A stretch of DNA of 43,144 bases from Vulcanimicrobiota bacterium (GTDB taxonomy: Bacteria > Vulcanimicrobiota > JAJTBE01): positions 1-43,144 of the forward strand of contig JAIORV010000082.1 in assembly GCA_021107945.1 (NCBI GenBank), given 5' to 3'. The position numbers were made by a program, and so were the translations under genes. A model generated the notes under the pieces. The model was not told where the DNA came from and did not search any database. It saw only the letters and a program-made list of their open reading frames with translations. Position 1 is the stretch's first letter; every line of letters begins with the position of its first letter. Shown in pieces: positions 15,325 to 23,877 of this stretch.

Positions 15325-16050
15325 TTATTCATGAATAAGATTACTTTTCCAGATAGCCCTTGCCAATTCAAGGTCTTCTGTATTTGTTATCTTGATGTTA
15401 AATTCGGAGCCTTCTACTGTTTTCACAGGAAAGCCCGCTACTTCAAGCACAGAGGAATCATCAGTAATTGAAATACTCCTCTTCACCAAAACCCTGTACG
15501 ACTCCATCAAAACCGTTTTCTCAAAAACTTGAGGAGTCTGAATTCTTACTATTTTTGATCTGTCCAGTGTATTGACAACAAACCCATTGTCATCAATTCT
15601 CTTTATTGTATCACTGACTGCAAAAGCCGGTATAATGCCGGGAGTTGAATCAACGCTGTCAAGGATCCGCCTCAGGAGGGATTTACTTAGAAGCGGCCTT
15701 GCACCGTCGTGAATTACAATATATTCCCCCGGTGCATTAACAATACCTTCAAAAACAGAGTCCTGTCTCCTTTTTCCACCTCTTACCACTTTAATTAACT
15801 TTGGAATTGGAAATTTCTTCAACAAATTACTAATAATATCGAGAGCATCGGGAGAAACCGTCAAAATTATATTCTCAATTCTTCGATCCGCCGATATTGC
15901 TTCAAGGGTTCTTATAATGACAGGCTTGCCTGCAAGATCGGCAAACAACTTATCTATTCCCCGCATTCTGGTGCTTTTGCCCGCCGCGGGGACTACCGCC
16001 GTGAAGGTCTTGTTTTTGTCGTGGAGGGATTTATTTTTCGTGATTTTCAC
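15325..16050 (-). CDS. ispD: 2-C-methyl-D-erythritol 4-phosphate cytidylyltransferase
   Basis: IspD joins CTP to methylerythritol phosphate in the MEP pathway of isoprenoid synthesis. The 241-residue protein has all the family marks: VVPAAGKSTRM with the Lys/Arg of the CTP loop near residues 19-30, GGKRRQDSVFEG near 93, VIHDGARPLL near 114, RIQTPQVFEK near 166, SITDDSSVLE near 190 and NIKITNTEDLELA near 220. The length is normal. The start at ATG 16050 follows an AGGTG site. Its upstream neighbour is the YacL-like PIN-TRAM gene, an order also known in Bacillus, but here a repeat element separates them. Confidence 0.95.
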   Translation of the reverse strand: MKITKNKSLHDKNKTFTAVVPAAGKSTRMRGIDKLFADLAGKPVIIRTLEAISADRRIENIILTVSPDALDIISNLLKKFPIPKLIKVVRGGKRRQDSVFEGIVNAPGEYIVIHDGARPLLSKSLLRRILDSVDSTPGIIPAFAVSDTIKRIDDNGFVVNTLDRSKIVRIQTPQVFEKTVLMESYRVLVKRSISITDDSSVLEVAGFPVKTVEGSEFNIKITNTEDLELARAIWKSNLIHE

Positions 16051-16059
16051 CTGACTTCT

Positions 16060-16190
16060 TTTTTTTTAGACCACCCTCGATTTGAGTGAAGGTTGGCCTC
16101 CCAACCAGCCTGGAAATGGTATGAAATCGAGAGCCTGCCCTAAAATCGAGACCGAAAGCCTCTCCTGCAGTGAGAGGTCTGAATAGTTAC
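16060..16190. repeat. Palindromic intergenic element (TAACTATTCAGACC family)
   Basis: The whole gap between the PIN-TRAM gene and ispD is repeat. It contains GGTTGGCCTCCCAACCAGCC, a 27-base block (16105-16131) found inverted with one mismatch at 17351-17377, a CCTCTCCTGCAGTGAGAGG hairpin, and the terminal motif GGTCTGAATAGTTA. The end of the element supplies the TAG stop of the PIN-TRAM gene. Confidence 0.7.
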
Positions 16191-17299
16191 TACCTTTTTT
16201 TTGACTTTGGGGGATTATTTCTTGCCCTTGAAAATATCATTTTTCCCGCAACCGTTTGAATCACACTGGTTACTGTTGCATTGATCTTTTCTCCGATATG
16301 CCTTTTTCCATCTTCCACCACAATCATTGTCCCGTCATCCAGGTATCCCACTCCTTGCCCCGACTCCTTGCCCTCGCGTATAATTTTGACTTCCATCTCC
16401 TCGCCGGGAAGAACCACGGGTTTCAGAGAGTTTGCCAACTCGTTAACATTAAGTACAATTAATCCCTGGAGTTGGGCGACTTTGGCAAGGTTGTAATCGG
16501 TGGTCATCAATTCCGCTCCCAATTCCTGCGCCAGCTTTACAAGCTTGGTATCCACGCCCACATCATCATAATCTTTGTCATAAATCTGTATGCCGGGTTC
16601 TTTTGTCAGGTGGTGTAATACATCCAGTCCCCGACGACCCCGGTTTCTTTTAAGGCTGTCCGCCGAATCGGCAATTGCCTGGAGCTCATTCAAGACAAAA
16701 CGGGGAACCGTCAGATCTCCCTCGATAAAACCGGTTTTACATATTTCCTGTATCCTTCCATCGATAATAACACTCGTATCCAGGAGCTTTATTATCTTTG
16801 ATGAGGCAAACGGCATCCCCGGGCCGCCCTTGTTACTGAATAACCGGCCAAAACTCTTGACAAAGACCATTCTTGTTGCAAAAAATATTCCCAGGTAACC
16901 CCAGAAAATCGCAACCATCAGATATAGAAAAGGCTTGATGAATCTTCCGACAATCGCAATATCCTCGAACGGTATGAAGCCAAGTGCAAGGTTTATCAGC
17001 ATTGCAATTATAAGACCGAATATCAATCCAACCGCCCCAAGGATCGTTTCCTGGAGAGATAACTTTTTTAAACCAAGAACAACAATATCGATTAACTTCA
17101 TAAATAAATCGGAAACCAGGGGAGCAAGAGCAATTCCCATTAAAATTCCTACCATGACTAAAGACCAGAAGGTATGGGGTGTCTTTAGTGATGGATCCAA
17201 ATCCTTGATTTTCTGTAGGCTTTGTCCGATCTGATAGCCAAGGAGCCCCCCGAATATGGAAAGTATAATATAAAACATGAATCGTATGAATTTTATCAA
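16190..17299 (-). CDS. YacL-like membrane PIN-TRAM protein
   Basis: This protein of about 369 residues has four predicted N-terminal membrane helices, a PIN-type nuclease domain from about residue 175, and a C-terminal TRAM RNA-binding domain from about 300. The PIN domain keeps LLDTSVIIDGRI, VLNELQAIADS and ELMTTDYNLAKVA, giving the acidic metal-binding set. The TRAM domain reads GYLDDGTMIVVEDG. This is the YacL architecture; the RNA target is not known. A frame open to TTG 17323 exists, but AAGGAAG nine bases before TTG 17299 makes the latter the better start (ATG 17275 is a third option). The gene is bracketed by inverted copies of one palindromic element. Confidence 0.85.
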   Translation of the reverse strand: MIKFIRFMFYIILSIFGGLLGYQIGQSLQKIKDLDPSLKTPHTFWSLVMVGILMGIALAPLVSDLFMKLIDIVVLGLKKLSLQETILGAVGLIFGLIIAMLINLALGFIPFEDIAIVGRFIKPFLYLMVAIFWGYLGIFFATRMVFVKSFGRLFSNKGGPGMPFASSKIIKLLDTSVIIDGRIQEICKTGFIEGDLTVPRFVLNELQAIADSADSLKRNRGRRGLDVLHHLTKEPGIQIYDKDYDDVGVDTKLVKLAQELGAELMTTDYNLAKVAQLQGLIVLNVNELANSLKPVVLPGEEMEVKIIREGKESGQGVGYLDDGTMIVVEDGKRHIGEKINATVTSVIQTVAGKMIFSRARNNPPKSKKR

Positions 17300-17336
17300 A
17301 TCAGCATCTTCCTTTCCAGGCAAACAATAGAAAGAA

Positions 17337-17426
17337 GTACCTATTCAGACCTCGATTTTATACCATTTCCAGGCTGGCCGGAAAACCAGCCTCCACCCAA
17401 ATCCTGGGGGTAGTCTGAATAAATAC
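17337..17426. repeat. Inverted partner of the 16060-16190 element
   Basis: It begins CCTATTCAGACCTCGATT and ends GTAGTCTGAATAAATA, so its ends are inverted repeats of each other. An AGGCTGGCC/AACCAGCCT palindrome lies in the middle. The 27-base block 17351-17377 matches 16105-16131 in reverse complement. It occupies the leader of the PIN-TRAM gene. Confidence 0.7.
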
Positions 17427-17496
17427 AGAAAGAATTATATAACTATTCCATAATCTACCCCATAATCCCTCTATAAGAGTAATTATATTCAAAATA

Positions 17497-18501
17497 CTAT
17501 TTTTGTTTTAATTTCTTTATTTGAAATTGCGCAAATTTTACCGCACCGGAATTCTTTTTGCTGAATTTTTTTATTACGGTCTCATATACCTTCAACGCTT
17601 GCTTTTTCTTGTCCGACTTCTCAAGAACACTTGCCTTTTGCATATATGGAGCAACACCATCAGGCTGAAGCTTGATTAATTTATCAAAATCCTTTACCGC
17701 TCCGTCAAGATCGCCCACATCCTTTCGCAGTTTTCCTCTCATGTAATAAACATCGGGATTGTCAGGAGCAAGGGCAACAGCCTTGTCCATACACTCCACA
17801 GCCTTCTGATACTTCCCCATAAGCATATATATCAACTTCAGGGCCAAATAGTTCTTATAATCTTTCGGATCCAGCTCGACAGCTTTCTGAATGTATTTCA
17901 AGCCTCCCTTCAAATCCCGGTCTTTCTGAATAAACAGTAAGCCTTTTATTCTGTAACCCTCAGCACTATCAGGCTTCATCCTCAGAAGCCTGTCGCATTC
18001 TTCAACAGCCCCGCTAAAGTTTTTTTGCAGAGCATACAACTTGACTCTCGCAAGAATTAGCCCGGTATTTGTATGATCAAGCTTATCCGCTCTTTTAATA
18101 TCCTTTTCAGCTTTATCAAGATTATGATTCTCAAGATAAAGCTCGGCACGCTGGATATAAGGGTCAGGCGCATCAGGATTATTAAAAATAGACTTGTTAA
18201 TCTGCGCCAACTTCTCGTAATCCTTCTTGCTGAATTTGCGCGGTCTAAGTTTCTTTATCTTTTTCCGGACAGGCGAAGATGTGGGACTGATGGAAGAGCC
18301 CGGTGAAGGAGGTTTGTGAGAAGAAATGACAACAAGAGGTTTCTTCGTCGGTGATTCGACGGGCTTGTTTCCCGGCGAGCACCCGGTTAACGTCAGAATC
18401 AGATAAGTAATTATCACAAGAAACATGGGCAAAAATCTCTTACCTGCAAATCGAGAATTAAACCCTGCCTCATTTTTACGACAAACAGAATTAAATTGCA
18501 C
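17497..18501 (-). CDS. TPR-repeat lipoprotein
   Basis: This 334-residue exported lipoprotein has a basic n-region (residues 1-22), a hydrophobic stretch (24-40) and a lipobox LTGC with Cys41. A Pro/Ser/Lys-rich linker runs to about residue 95. Six or so tetratricopeptide repeats follow (for example PDSAEGYRIKGLLF and PDNPDVYYMRGKL). It should be membrane-anchored on the outer face and act as a protein-binding scaffold. The start is GTG 18501 with AAAGGAGA nine bases upstream. It follows the large exported TPR gene after 51 bases, so they are likely one operon. Confidence 0.85.
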   Translation of the reverse strand: MQFNSVCRKNEAGFNSRFAGKRFLPMFLVIITYLILTLTGCSPGNKPVESPTKKPLVVISSHKPPSPGSSISPTSSPVRKKIKKLRPRKFSKKDYEKLAQINKSIFNNPDAPDPYIQRAELYLENHNLDKAEKDIKRADKLDHTNTGLILARVKLYALQKNFSGAVEECDRLLRMKPDSAEGYRIKGLLFIQKDRDLKGGLKYIQKAVELDPKDYKNYLALKLIYMLMGKYQKAVECMDKAVALAPDNPDVYYMRGKLRKDVGDLDGAVKDFDKLIKLQPDGVAPYMQKASVLEKSDKKKQALKVYETVIKKFSKKNSGAVKFAQFQIKKLKQK

Positions 18502-18552
18502 TGATAAAATCTCCTTTATTCTCTATTCTCTGCGGCGAATAATCCCGTTTCA

Positions 18553-21234
18553 TTAATCTCCACTTTCCGAAGTGATCTTTATAAACTCACTGTCTTTCCA
18601 ATATTTCTTGAAATCCGGGTCTTTCGCCGCATAATCCTTCAGCTCGGGATCAAGCTTAATCGCTTTCTTCAGGTTTTCTATCACCATTTCTTTCCTGTCC
18701 ATAAGGGCATAAACAAATGCAGTCCTGTAATAAAGCAAAGAGTTACCAGGAGAGACCTTAACCGCCGATTTCATAACATTTAATGATTGCCCATATTTTC
18801 CCTCCATTGAAAGGGATAGGGACAGGTTACTTAAAAAGTCTATATCACGGGGAAATTTCCTGACCGCCTCTTTATAAAGCTTTACCGCCTTTTTGAAATC
18901 CTTGTTTTCTATATAAAAAATTCCAAGATGCCTATAACCCTCTTTTCTTCCCCTGGAAACCCTGATCGCCCTCTTAAATGATTCTTCCGCCTTTTTGTTC
19001 TTCTTCAGCATCCTTTGTGCAATTCCAAGGTTTATCAAACTTGTACAATCTTCCGGATCGGTTTTAACCAGCTTTTGATATATCTTCTCAGCTTTCTCGT
19101 ATTTTTGGAGCTTTATGTAGAGAATACCCAGCCTCCCGTACCCTTCCAGGTAATATTTCATCCTGTCAACCATATCCTCCAGTGTTCCGGCGGCTTTTAT
19201 AATCTGACCGGTTCTCTCGTAATAAACTGCCTTCAGATATTGTGCCTGATAATCATCAGGCTTTTCTTTTAAAATAATCCCAATCTGCTTCTCCGCTTTC
19301 TCATATTTCCCGTTTCTCAAGTAAGCCCTCGCAAGTTGTCTTCGAGCTTTCAGGAATATCGGGTCTGCTTCTAACGCTTTCTCAAAATATTTCTCTGCAT
19401 TGTTCATATCGCTGCCATAATATGATGTCAGTCCCCTGTTGAATAAATATATAGAATTACCGGGAGAAATATCAATCGCCCTGTCAAGCTGAGATTCAGC
19501 ATCCTTGATTTTACCGCCGACAAGGTAGATAACTCCCATATTATTATGAGCATCTGCAAACTGCGGCTCCGCTTCCAGCGTCTTTGCAAAATATTTCAAT
19601 GCCCTTTTGTTTTTTCCAATGCTTTTATATAACACGCCCAGATTATAGAGAATGAGTGGATTCCGGGGGTTTTTCTTTTCCAGACCAAGAAGTATTTTCT
19701 CGGCATCCTCGATATTTCCCCGATACATCTGCGTTATGGCAAGGTTGATGTATGCCTGTATGAATCCCGGCGACATATCAATACTCCTGTTGAAATAGAG
19801 CCATGCAAGGTCGAGATCCCTCTCTGAAAGGGCAAGTAGCCCCAGGTTGTATAACGCCTCCGGATTTCTGATATTGTATTGAATCGCCATGTGATAATTT
19901 TCTTTGGCAAGCTTGTTTTTATTTTGTAATCTGTAAAGAACTCCGAGGTTGTTATATGCCGATGAATATTCCGGGTCAATCTCCAGGGCTTTCTTGAAAT
20001 ACTTCTCAGCTTCATCAAACCTGCCGGTTTTTCTTGAGATTATTCCCAGGTCGTTATAAACTTCCTTGAAATCACCCGATTTTGTAATTTCAATCAGCTT
20101 TTTTTGGGCTTTCTCCAGCTTCCCCATATGAAGATAAACCGATGATATATTATAAGCATAAAGAGTATTCCCGGGATTTTCATCTCCCAGCTTCAGGAAC
20201 ATCCCCAGTGATTTCTCGAATTTTCCGGTTTTCAGGAATAACATCCCCAGATTATATTGGGCGATTTGGTTGAAAGGATCGATTCTGAGTATTTCTTTAT
20301 AGATCACTTCTGCTTCTCCGGCATCTCCGCTTCTCTCAAGGGAATATGCCCGGTTGTACATCAAAATGATATTACCCGGCATCTTTTTAAGTGCGTTTTC
20401 AAAAAACTTCGAAGCTAAACGATCCTCTTCCCGGGCGATTAACATTATTCCCTTTCCTATTACCGCCGGAAGAAAACCGGGAGCTTTCAACAGGATATTA
20501 TCATACATTATCCCGGCTCTTGAAAAATCTCCCATCTTGACCAGACAACGGGCGTAGAGCGATTTTGACGAAAGGAAATCCGGGTCTGCCTCCAGGGATT
20601 TTTCAATATGCGGCATTACTTTTTCAGGCCCCTTGCCCTCGTCCATCAGTTTACTTGCAAGAAGGAATTCTTTATATGATGCAGTTGACTTATATTTAAT
20701 CAGATCAATGTTTTTCTCGATTGTAGTGTTGCTTAGTGAGTCCTTTCCGATTTTTTCCTGAAGCAGGCTGATAAGTTTCTCCAAAACATGAAAATCAAAT
20801 GGACTTGTTGTCTTTACTTCGAATTTTGATATATTTCCCTTCTCAATGTTCAGAAGATAATAATCAACCGAGTCTTTCCCGATGTATCCTGTCAACAGGT
20901 AGTCAATATGATATTTTCGCAATTTATTTAAAAGTTTTTCAGGAATGTCTCTTGAGCCTAAATCCTTCAAATTAATAACAGGCATATTATCCGGCGGAAT
21001 AACCGCAAGAAATCCCGGCGTCAGGTTGAAAAACAGGTTCATCCTGTCGGGGAGGATTTGCCTGCATTGATTTTCCTGCTCCGCCACATTTCCCTCATAG
21101 GGAAGGACTACAACTCTTTTAATTCTTCCTTTTTTTTGAGTATATGCGGATAAGTCATTAAAAAGATTGGATGAAACAAGAAAGAGAAACAAAAAAAATA
21201 TGACAATTAATCCTTGCCTGCTTTTATTCTTCAT
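18553..21234 (-). CDS. Large exported TPR protein with FlgO/TolB-like N-terminal domain
   Basis: This protein of about 893 residues has an N-terminal signal segment (basic start, then IVIFFLFLFLVSSNLF). A domain of about 150 residues opening KRVVVLPYEGN and containing YHIDYLLTGYIG recalls the N-terminal fold of FlgO/CsgG-type envelope proteins. Close to twenty tetratricopeptide repeats follow to the C-terminus. It probably works outside the membrane as an assembly scaffold; the partner is unknown. I chose ATG 21234 (AAAGGA just upstream). ATG 21249 with GGGAGG is also possible. A longer frame to GTG 21321 only translates the GGGAAGT repeat upstream. The TPR lipoprotein follows in the same direction. 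Confidence 0.75.
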   Translation of the reverse strand: MKNKSRQGLIVIFFLFLFLVSSNLFNDLSAYTQKKGRIKRVVVLPYEGNVAEQENQCRQILPDRMNLFFNLTPGFLAVIPPDNMPVINLKDLGSRDIPEKLLNKLRKYHIDYLLTGYIGKDSVDYYLLNIEKGNISKFEVKTTSPFDFHVLEKLISLLQEKIGKDSLSNTTIEKNIDLIKYKSTASYKEFLLASKLMDEGKGPEKVMPHIEKSLEADPDFLSSKSLYARCLVKMGDFSRAGIMYDNILLKAPGFLPAVIGKGIMLIAREEDRLASKFFENALKKMPGNIILMYNRAYSLERSGDAGEAEVIYKEILRIDPFNQIAQYNLGMLFLKTGKFEKSLGMFLKLGDENPGNTLYAYNISSVYLHMGKLEKAQKKLIEITKSGDFKEVYNDLGIISRKTGRFDEAEKYFKKALEIDPEYSSAYNNLGVLYRLQNKNKLAKENYHMAIQYNIRNPEALYNLGLLALSERDLDLAWLYFNRSIDMSPGFIQAYINLAITQMYRGNIEDAEKILLGLEKKNPRNPLILYNLGVLYKSIGKNKRALKYFAKTLEAEPQFADAHNNMGVIYLVGGKIKDAESQLDRAIDISPGNSIYLFNRGLTSYYGSDMNNAEKYFEKALEADPIFLKARRQLARAYLRNGKYEKAEKQIGIILKEKPDDYQAQYLKAVYYERTGQIIKAAGTLEDMVDRMKYYLEGYGRLGILYIKLQKYEKAEKIYQKLVKTDPEDCTSLINLGIAQRMLKKNKKAEESFKRAIRVSRGRKEGYRHLGIFYIENKDFKKAVKLYKEAVRKFPRDIDFLSNLSLSLSMEGKYGQSLNVMKSAVKVSPGNSLLYYRTAFVYALMDRKEMVIENLKKAIKLDPELKDYAAKDPDFKKYWKDSEFIKITSESGD

Positions 21235-21792
21235 ATATATTCCTTTCATTTTCCGCCTCCCATATCCCTTTTCCCATATCCCCTTTCCCACTTCCCACTT
21301 CCCACTTCCCACATGATACACTATTTATGTCAATGGTCAAGAAATTTACAGGAGATCTTTAATTGAGGGAGTAGTTATATTAAGGTCAATTAATGAGCGG
21401 GAATGAACATTATTGCCGGTCTGATGTTCATAAAAGCATAGCGATTCAAGCTATATAATTTAGGAGTCAGGTAGTTTTTAGGCTGTTTCAACAAGTAACT
21501 CAATATGCTGGTTTCCTCATAGTTAAGCCGCTGAAGCGGCTTAGGGGGAGGCAGCTTTACATCAAGCCGCTTCAGCGGCTTAACTATGAGAACTTTCTTT
21601 CAGGAAGGTTCCCACAAAGCAATATAGCTGGCATTTCAGGTTAAGTAATGTTGTTTTTTATTGTAATTTCATAAAACCGCGAATCTACAACAAGCAGAAA
21701 TGAGAAACCGGATTCGGCACTTGGGATATTGCCTTCGTTCTCGATACTTTGTGGTCTTTGCGGTAAAAAAGTGACATTAATAAGGAGCTAAT
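21235..21792. other. Gene-less divergent intergenic stretch
   Basis: No gene is seen. It contains four copies of a 7-base CACTTCC unit (about 21287-21311), a nested palindrome (21516-21590) and a GTGGTCTTTGCGGTAAAAAAG repeat fragment (about 21750). It separates the divergently transcribed TPR and ABC/EutN units and must hold both promoters, but I could not assign one. Confidence 0.6.
21516..21590. repeat. 27-bp nested perfect palindrome
   Basis: Arm 21516-21542 is the exact reverse complement of 21564-21590 across a 21-base G-rich loop. Each arm also contains AAGCCGCTGAAGCGGCTT, nearly self-complementary, so either a cruciform or two small hairpins can form. It is non-coding and lies about 200 bases before the ABC ATPase gene. 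Confidence 0.85.
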
Positions 21793-22800
21793 ATGGAAAA
21801 GCAAGATATAGGTGTTAAGGATTCCGCACCCGCAGGTGAAAATTACCCGCGCGATATTATCAAAGTGCGAAGCTTGACAAAATATTTCGCCACAAAAGCC
21901 GCCGTAAACGATCTGAACTTCAACCTTGAAGAGAAAGATGTATTCGGTCTTATCGGCCCCAACGGCGCAGGCAAAACCACAACATTGAGAATACTTGCCA
22001 CCGTCTTGAGAAAAGATTCCGGTGAAGTAATCATCGACGATATCCCCCTGGAATATGACACAAACCATACAAGCCTTCAACAAATACGATCCAGAATCGG
22101 TTTTATGCCCGATTACCTTGGGGTTTATGACGATCTTCTTGTCAGTGAATATCTTGATTTTTTTGCACGGGCGTTTTACATAGAAGAAAAGATGCGCCCC
22201 TTCGTGATAAACGAAGCTCTTGAGATTACAGGTATCAAGGAGCTTGCGGAAAGGGAAATCGAGGGACTTTCGAGGGGAATGAAGCAAAGACTCGGACTTG
22301 CAAGAATCCTTCTTCACGACCCAAAGATTCTTCTCCTGGACGAGCCCGCCGCCGGGTTGGACCCCAGGGCGCGCGTAGAATTGCGGGAAATCATTAAGGG
22401 CCTTCGAAAAAAAGGAAAGACCATTATTATTTCATCGCATATCCTTGAAGATATCGAGGACTTTTGTAACAAGATAGGAATTATCGAGGACGGCCATATT
22501 ATAAAACTTGAGGATATGGAGACTCTCAGCCGTCAGACGATTAAATACAAAATTTGCCGGGTGATGCTCCTGAAGAAAAAAGAAGAAGGTAAGGATTTTC
22601 TTGCCTCCAAGCCACTTGTCAAAAATCTTGTATGGGAAGAGGAAAAACTGAGATTTGATTTTCATGGCACTGACGAGGAATTGGCATCTCTATTGAAAGA
22701 GATGGTGAAACTGGATTTTGAAGTTCTCAGTTTCTCGAAGGAAAAACCCAGGCTTGAGGATGTCTATTTGAAGTTTACCGAGAGAAAACCGATAAAATAG
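21793..22800 (+). CDS. ABC-2-type transporter ATP-binding protein, no permease nearby
   Basis: This 335-residue ABC ATPase has Walker A GPNGAGKT (55-62), signature LSRGM (159-163), Walker B LLLDEP (180-185) and the ISSH switch histidine. The C-terminal 100 residues are the usual ABC-2 accessory region. These proteins normally energise a separate membrane permease for drugs, polysaccharides or lipids. None is encoded here; instead three EutN/CcmL genes follow directly (12-base gap, then tight spacing). AAGGAG lies eight bases before ATG 21793. Co-transcription with shell-vertex proteins is unusual. Either the permease lies elsewhere or the ATPase has another partner. Confidence 0.9.
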   Translation: MEKQDIGVKDSAPAGENYPRDIIKVRSLTKYFATKAAVNDLNFNLEEKDVFGLIGPNGAGKTTTLRILATVLRKDSGEVIIDDIPLEYDTNHTSLQQIRSRIGFMPDYLGVYDDLLVSEYLDFFARAFYIEEKMRPFVINEALEITGIKELAEREIEGLSRGMKQRLGLARILLHDPKILLLDEPAAGLDPRARVELREIIKGLRKKGKTIIISSHILEDIEDFCNKIGIIEDGHIIKLEDMETLSRQTIKYKICRVMLLKKKEEGKDFLASKPLVKNLVWEEEKLRFDFHGTDEELASLLKEMVKLDFEVLSFSKEKPRLEDVYLKFTERKPIK

Positions 22801-22812
22801 AGGGAGAAAATT

Positions 22813-23121
22813 ATGAAATTTGCCAAAGTAGTCGGCACTGTTGTTTCCACACAGAAAGATGAAAATGCCGAGGGATGGAAAATGATGATAGTTCAACCCC
22901 TGGGACTGGATTTCAAACCCAGGGGGGATTCCATGGTTGCAACGGATGCAGTCGGCGCAGGAGAGGGAGAGCTTGTCCTGCTTACATCGGGTTCTTCCGC
23001 CCGACAGACAAAGGTTACAAAAAACCGCCCCTGCGACCTTGTCATTGTTGCCATTGTGGATATAGTGGAAAAAGAGGGCGAAGTTATATTTAAAAAATTC
23101 GAAACCAAGGGGTTTGATTAA
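22813..23121 (+). CDS. EutN/CcmL-family microcompartment vertex protein 1
   Basis: This 102-residue member of the pentameric BMC vertex family (Pfam EutN_CcmL) opens KFAKVVGTVVSTQKDE. It contains the conserved DAVGAGEGELVLLTSGSSAR loop and ends with IVAIVDIVE. Such pentamers cap the corners of bacterial microcompartments. AGGGAG precedes ATG 22813. It has the longest charged C-terminus of the three (KKFETKGFD). It lies 12 bases after the ABC ATPase. Confidence 0.9.
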   Translation: MKFAKVVGTVVSTQKDENAEGWKMMIVQPLGLDFKPRGDSMVATDAVGAGEGELVLLTSGSSARQTKVTKNRPCDLVIVAIVDIVEKEGEVIFKKFETKGFD

Positions 23122-23122
23122 T

Positions 23123-23413
23123 ATGCATCCCGCAAAAATACTTGGAAGAGTGGTGGCAACTCACAAGGAAGACAGCCTGACGGGCGTCAAGTTGATTATC
23201 CTCCAACCCACCGACTGGGAGGGAAATCCTATCGACGATTACCTCGTGGCGGCAGATGCAGTTTCCGCCGGATACGATGAATTTGTATTTTTTGTCGAGT
23301 CCATGGAGGCCGCTGTCGCCTTTTCGAACGTCCCGCCCATTGATGCCTCGATTGTAGGAATTATTGACGGCGTTCAGCTTGACGATGAATATTACACAAG
23401 GAGTGTAAAATGA
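23123..23413 (+). CDS. EutN/CcmL-family microcompartment vertex protein 2
   Basis: This 96-residue EutN/CcmL family member starts HPAKILGRVVATHKEDS, has DAVSAGYDEFVFFVESMEAA in the pore-loop position, and ends SIVGIIDGVQLD. The usual G-x-G-E-x-V loop is altered (AGYDEFV) and acidic residues replace the Ser-rich S-S-A-R stretch, so it has diverged from copies 1 and 3. ATG 23123 is one base after the previous stop; the TTG nine bases earlier is less likely. Its stop overlaps the next start as ATGA. Confidence 0.88.
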   Translation: MHPAKILGRVVATHKEDSLTGVKLIILQPTDWEGNPIDDYLVAADAVSAGYDEFVFFVESMEAAVAFSNVPPIDASIVGIIDGVQLDDEYYTRSVK

Positions 23414-23706
23414 AACTTGCAAGAGTTGTCGGAAACATCTGGGCAACAAGAAAAGCTACCGTCCTGAAAAACAAGAGAATGTTACTTGTTCAGCCTATGG
23501 ATCCCATCAGCGGAAAGACTCATGGCAAAGTTATGATGGCGCTTTGCGATAAGATCGACGCCGGAATCGGGGATGTCGTCCTGGTAATGGATGAAGGCTC
23601 CTCCGCCGGGCAAGTTCTTGGAATCAACAGCAGACCTGTAAGAACATTCATTTTCGGAATAGTTGATGAGCTTGAGAAGGATGGAAATATCGTAAAATAC
23701 ACATAA
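23410..23706 (+). CDS. EutN/CcmL-family microcompartment vertex protein 3
   Basis: This 98-residue EutN/CcmL family member starts KLARVVGNIWATRKA. It has DKIDAGIGDVVLVMDEGSSA and ends FIFGIVDELE. It is closest to the EutN/CcmL consensus of the three. It is translationally coupled to copy 2 by an ATGA overlap at 23410-23413. The three together suggest hetero-pentamers or alternative vertices. No BMC-H or BMC-T shell gene or encapsulated enzyme is in the window. Confidence 0.9.
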   Translation: MKLARVVGNIWATRKATVLKNKRMLLVQPMDPISGKTHGKVMMALCDKIDAGIGDVVLVMDEGSSAGQVLGINSRPVRTFIFGIVDELEKDGNIVKYT

Positions 23707-23715
23707 CAATTGGCA

Positions 23716-23780
23716 AACCTAAAGGTTTGAGCTACGGCATTGTGTTATCGCAGGAACGTAGCGCGGGTTTTTAAACCCGC
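23716..23780. repeat. Two hairpins after the EutN cluster
   Basis: CAAACCTAAAGGTTTG near 23714-23730 and GCGGGTTT/AAACCCGC (23763-23780) form two stable hairpins nine bases after the last EutN/CcmL stop and beyond. Neither has a following T-run. They look like another intergenic repeat type that may also slow transcription into the phosphatase gene. Confidence 0.5.
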
Positions 23781-23877
23781 CAATCCATTACACTACATAT
23801 AGGAGGTCCGGAGGGCAAAATGCAAAATTTAAACATATAAAGGGATTGAGTGATATTCTGTAAATAAAAATAATGTT

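Noticed and set aside
21685-22317. Minus-strand 210-codon frame opposite the ABC ATPase
   Set aside because: It is a shadow of a gene with all ABC motifs on the other strand.
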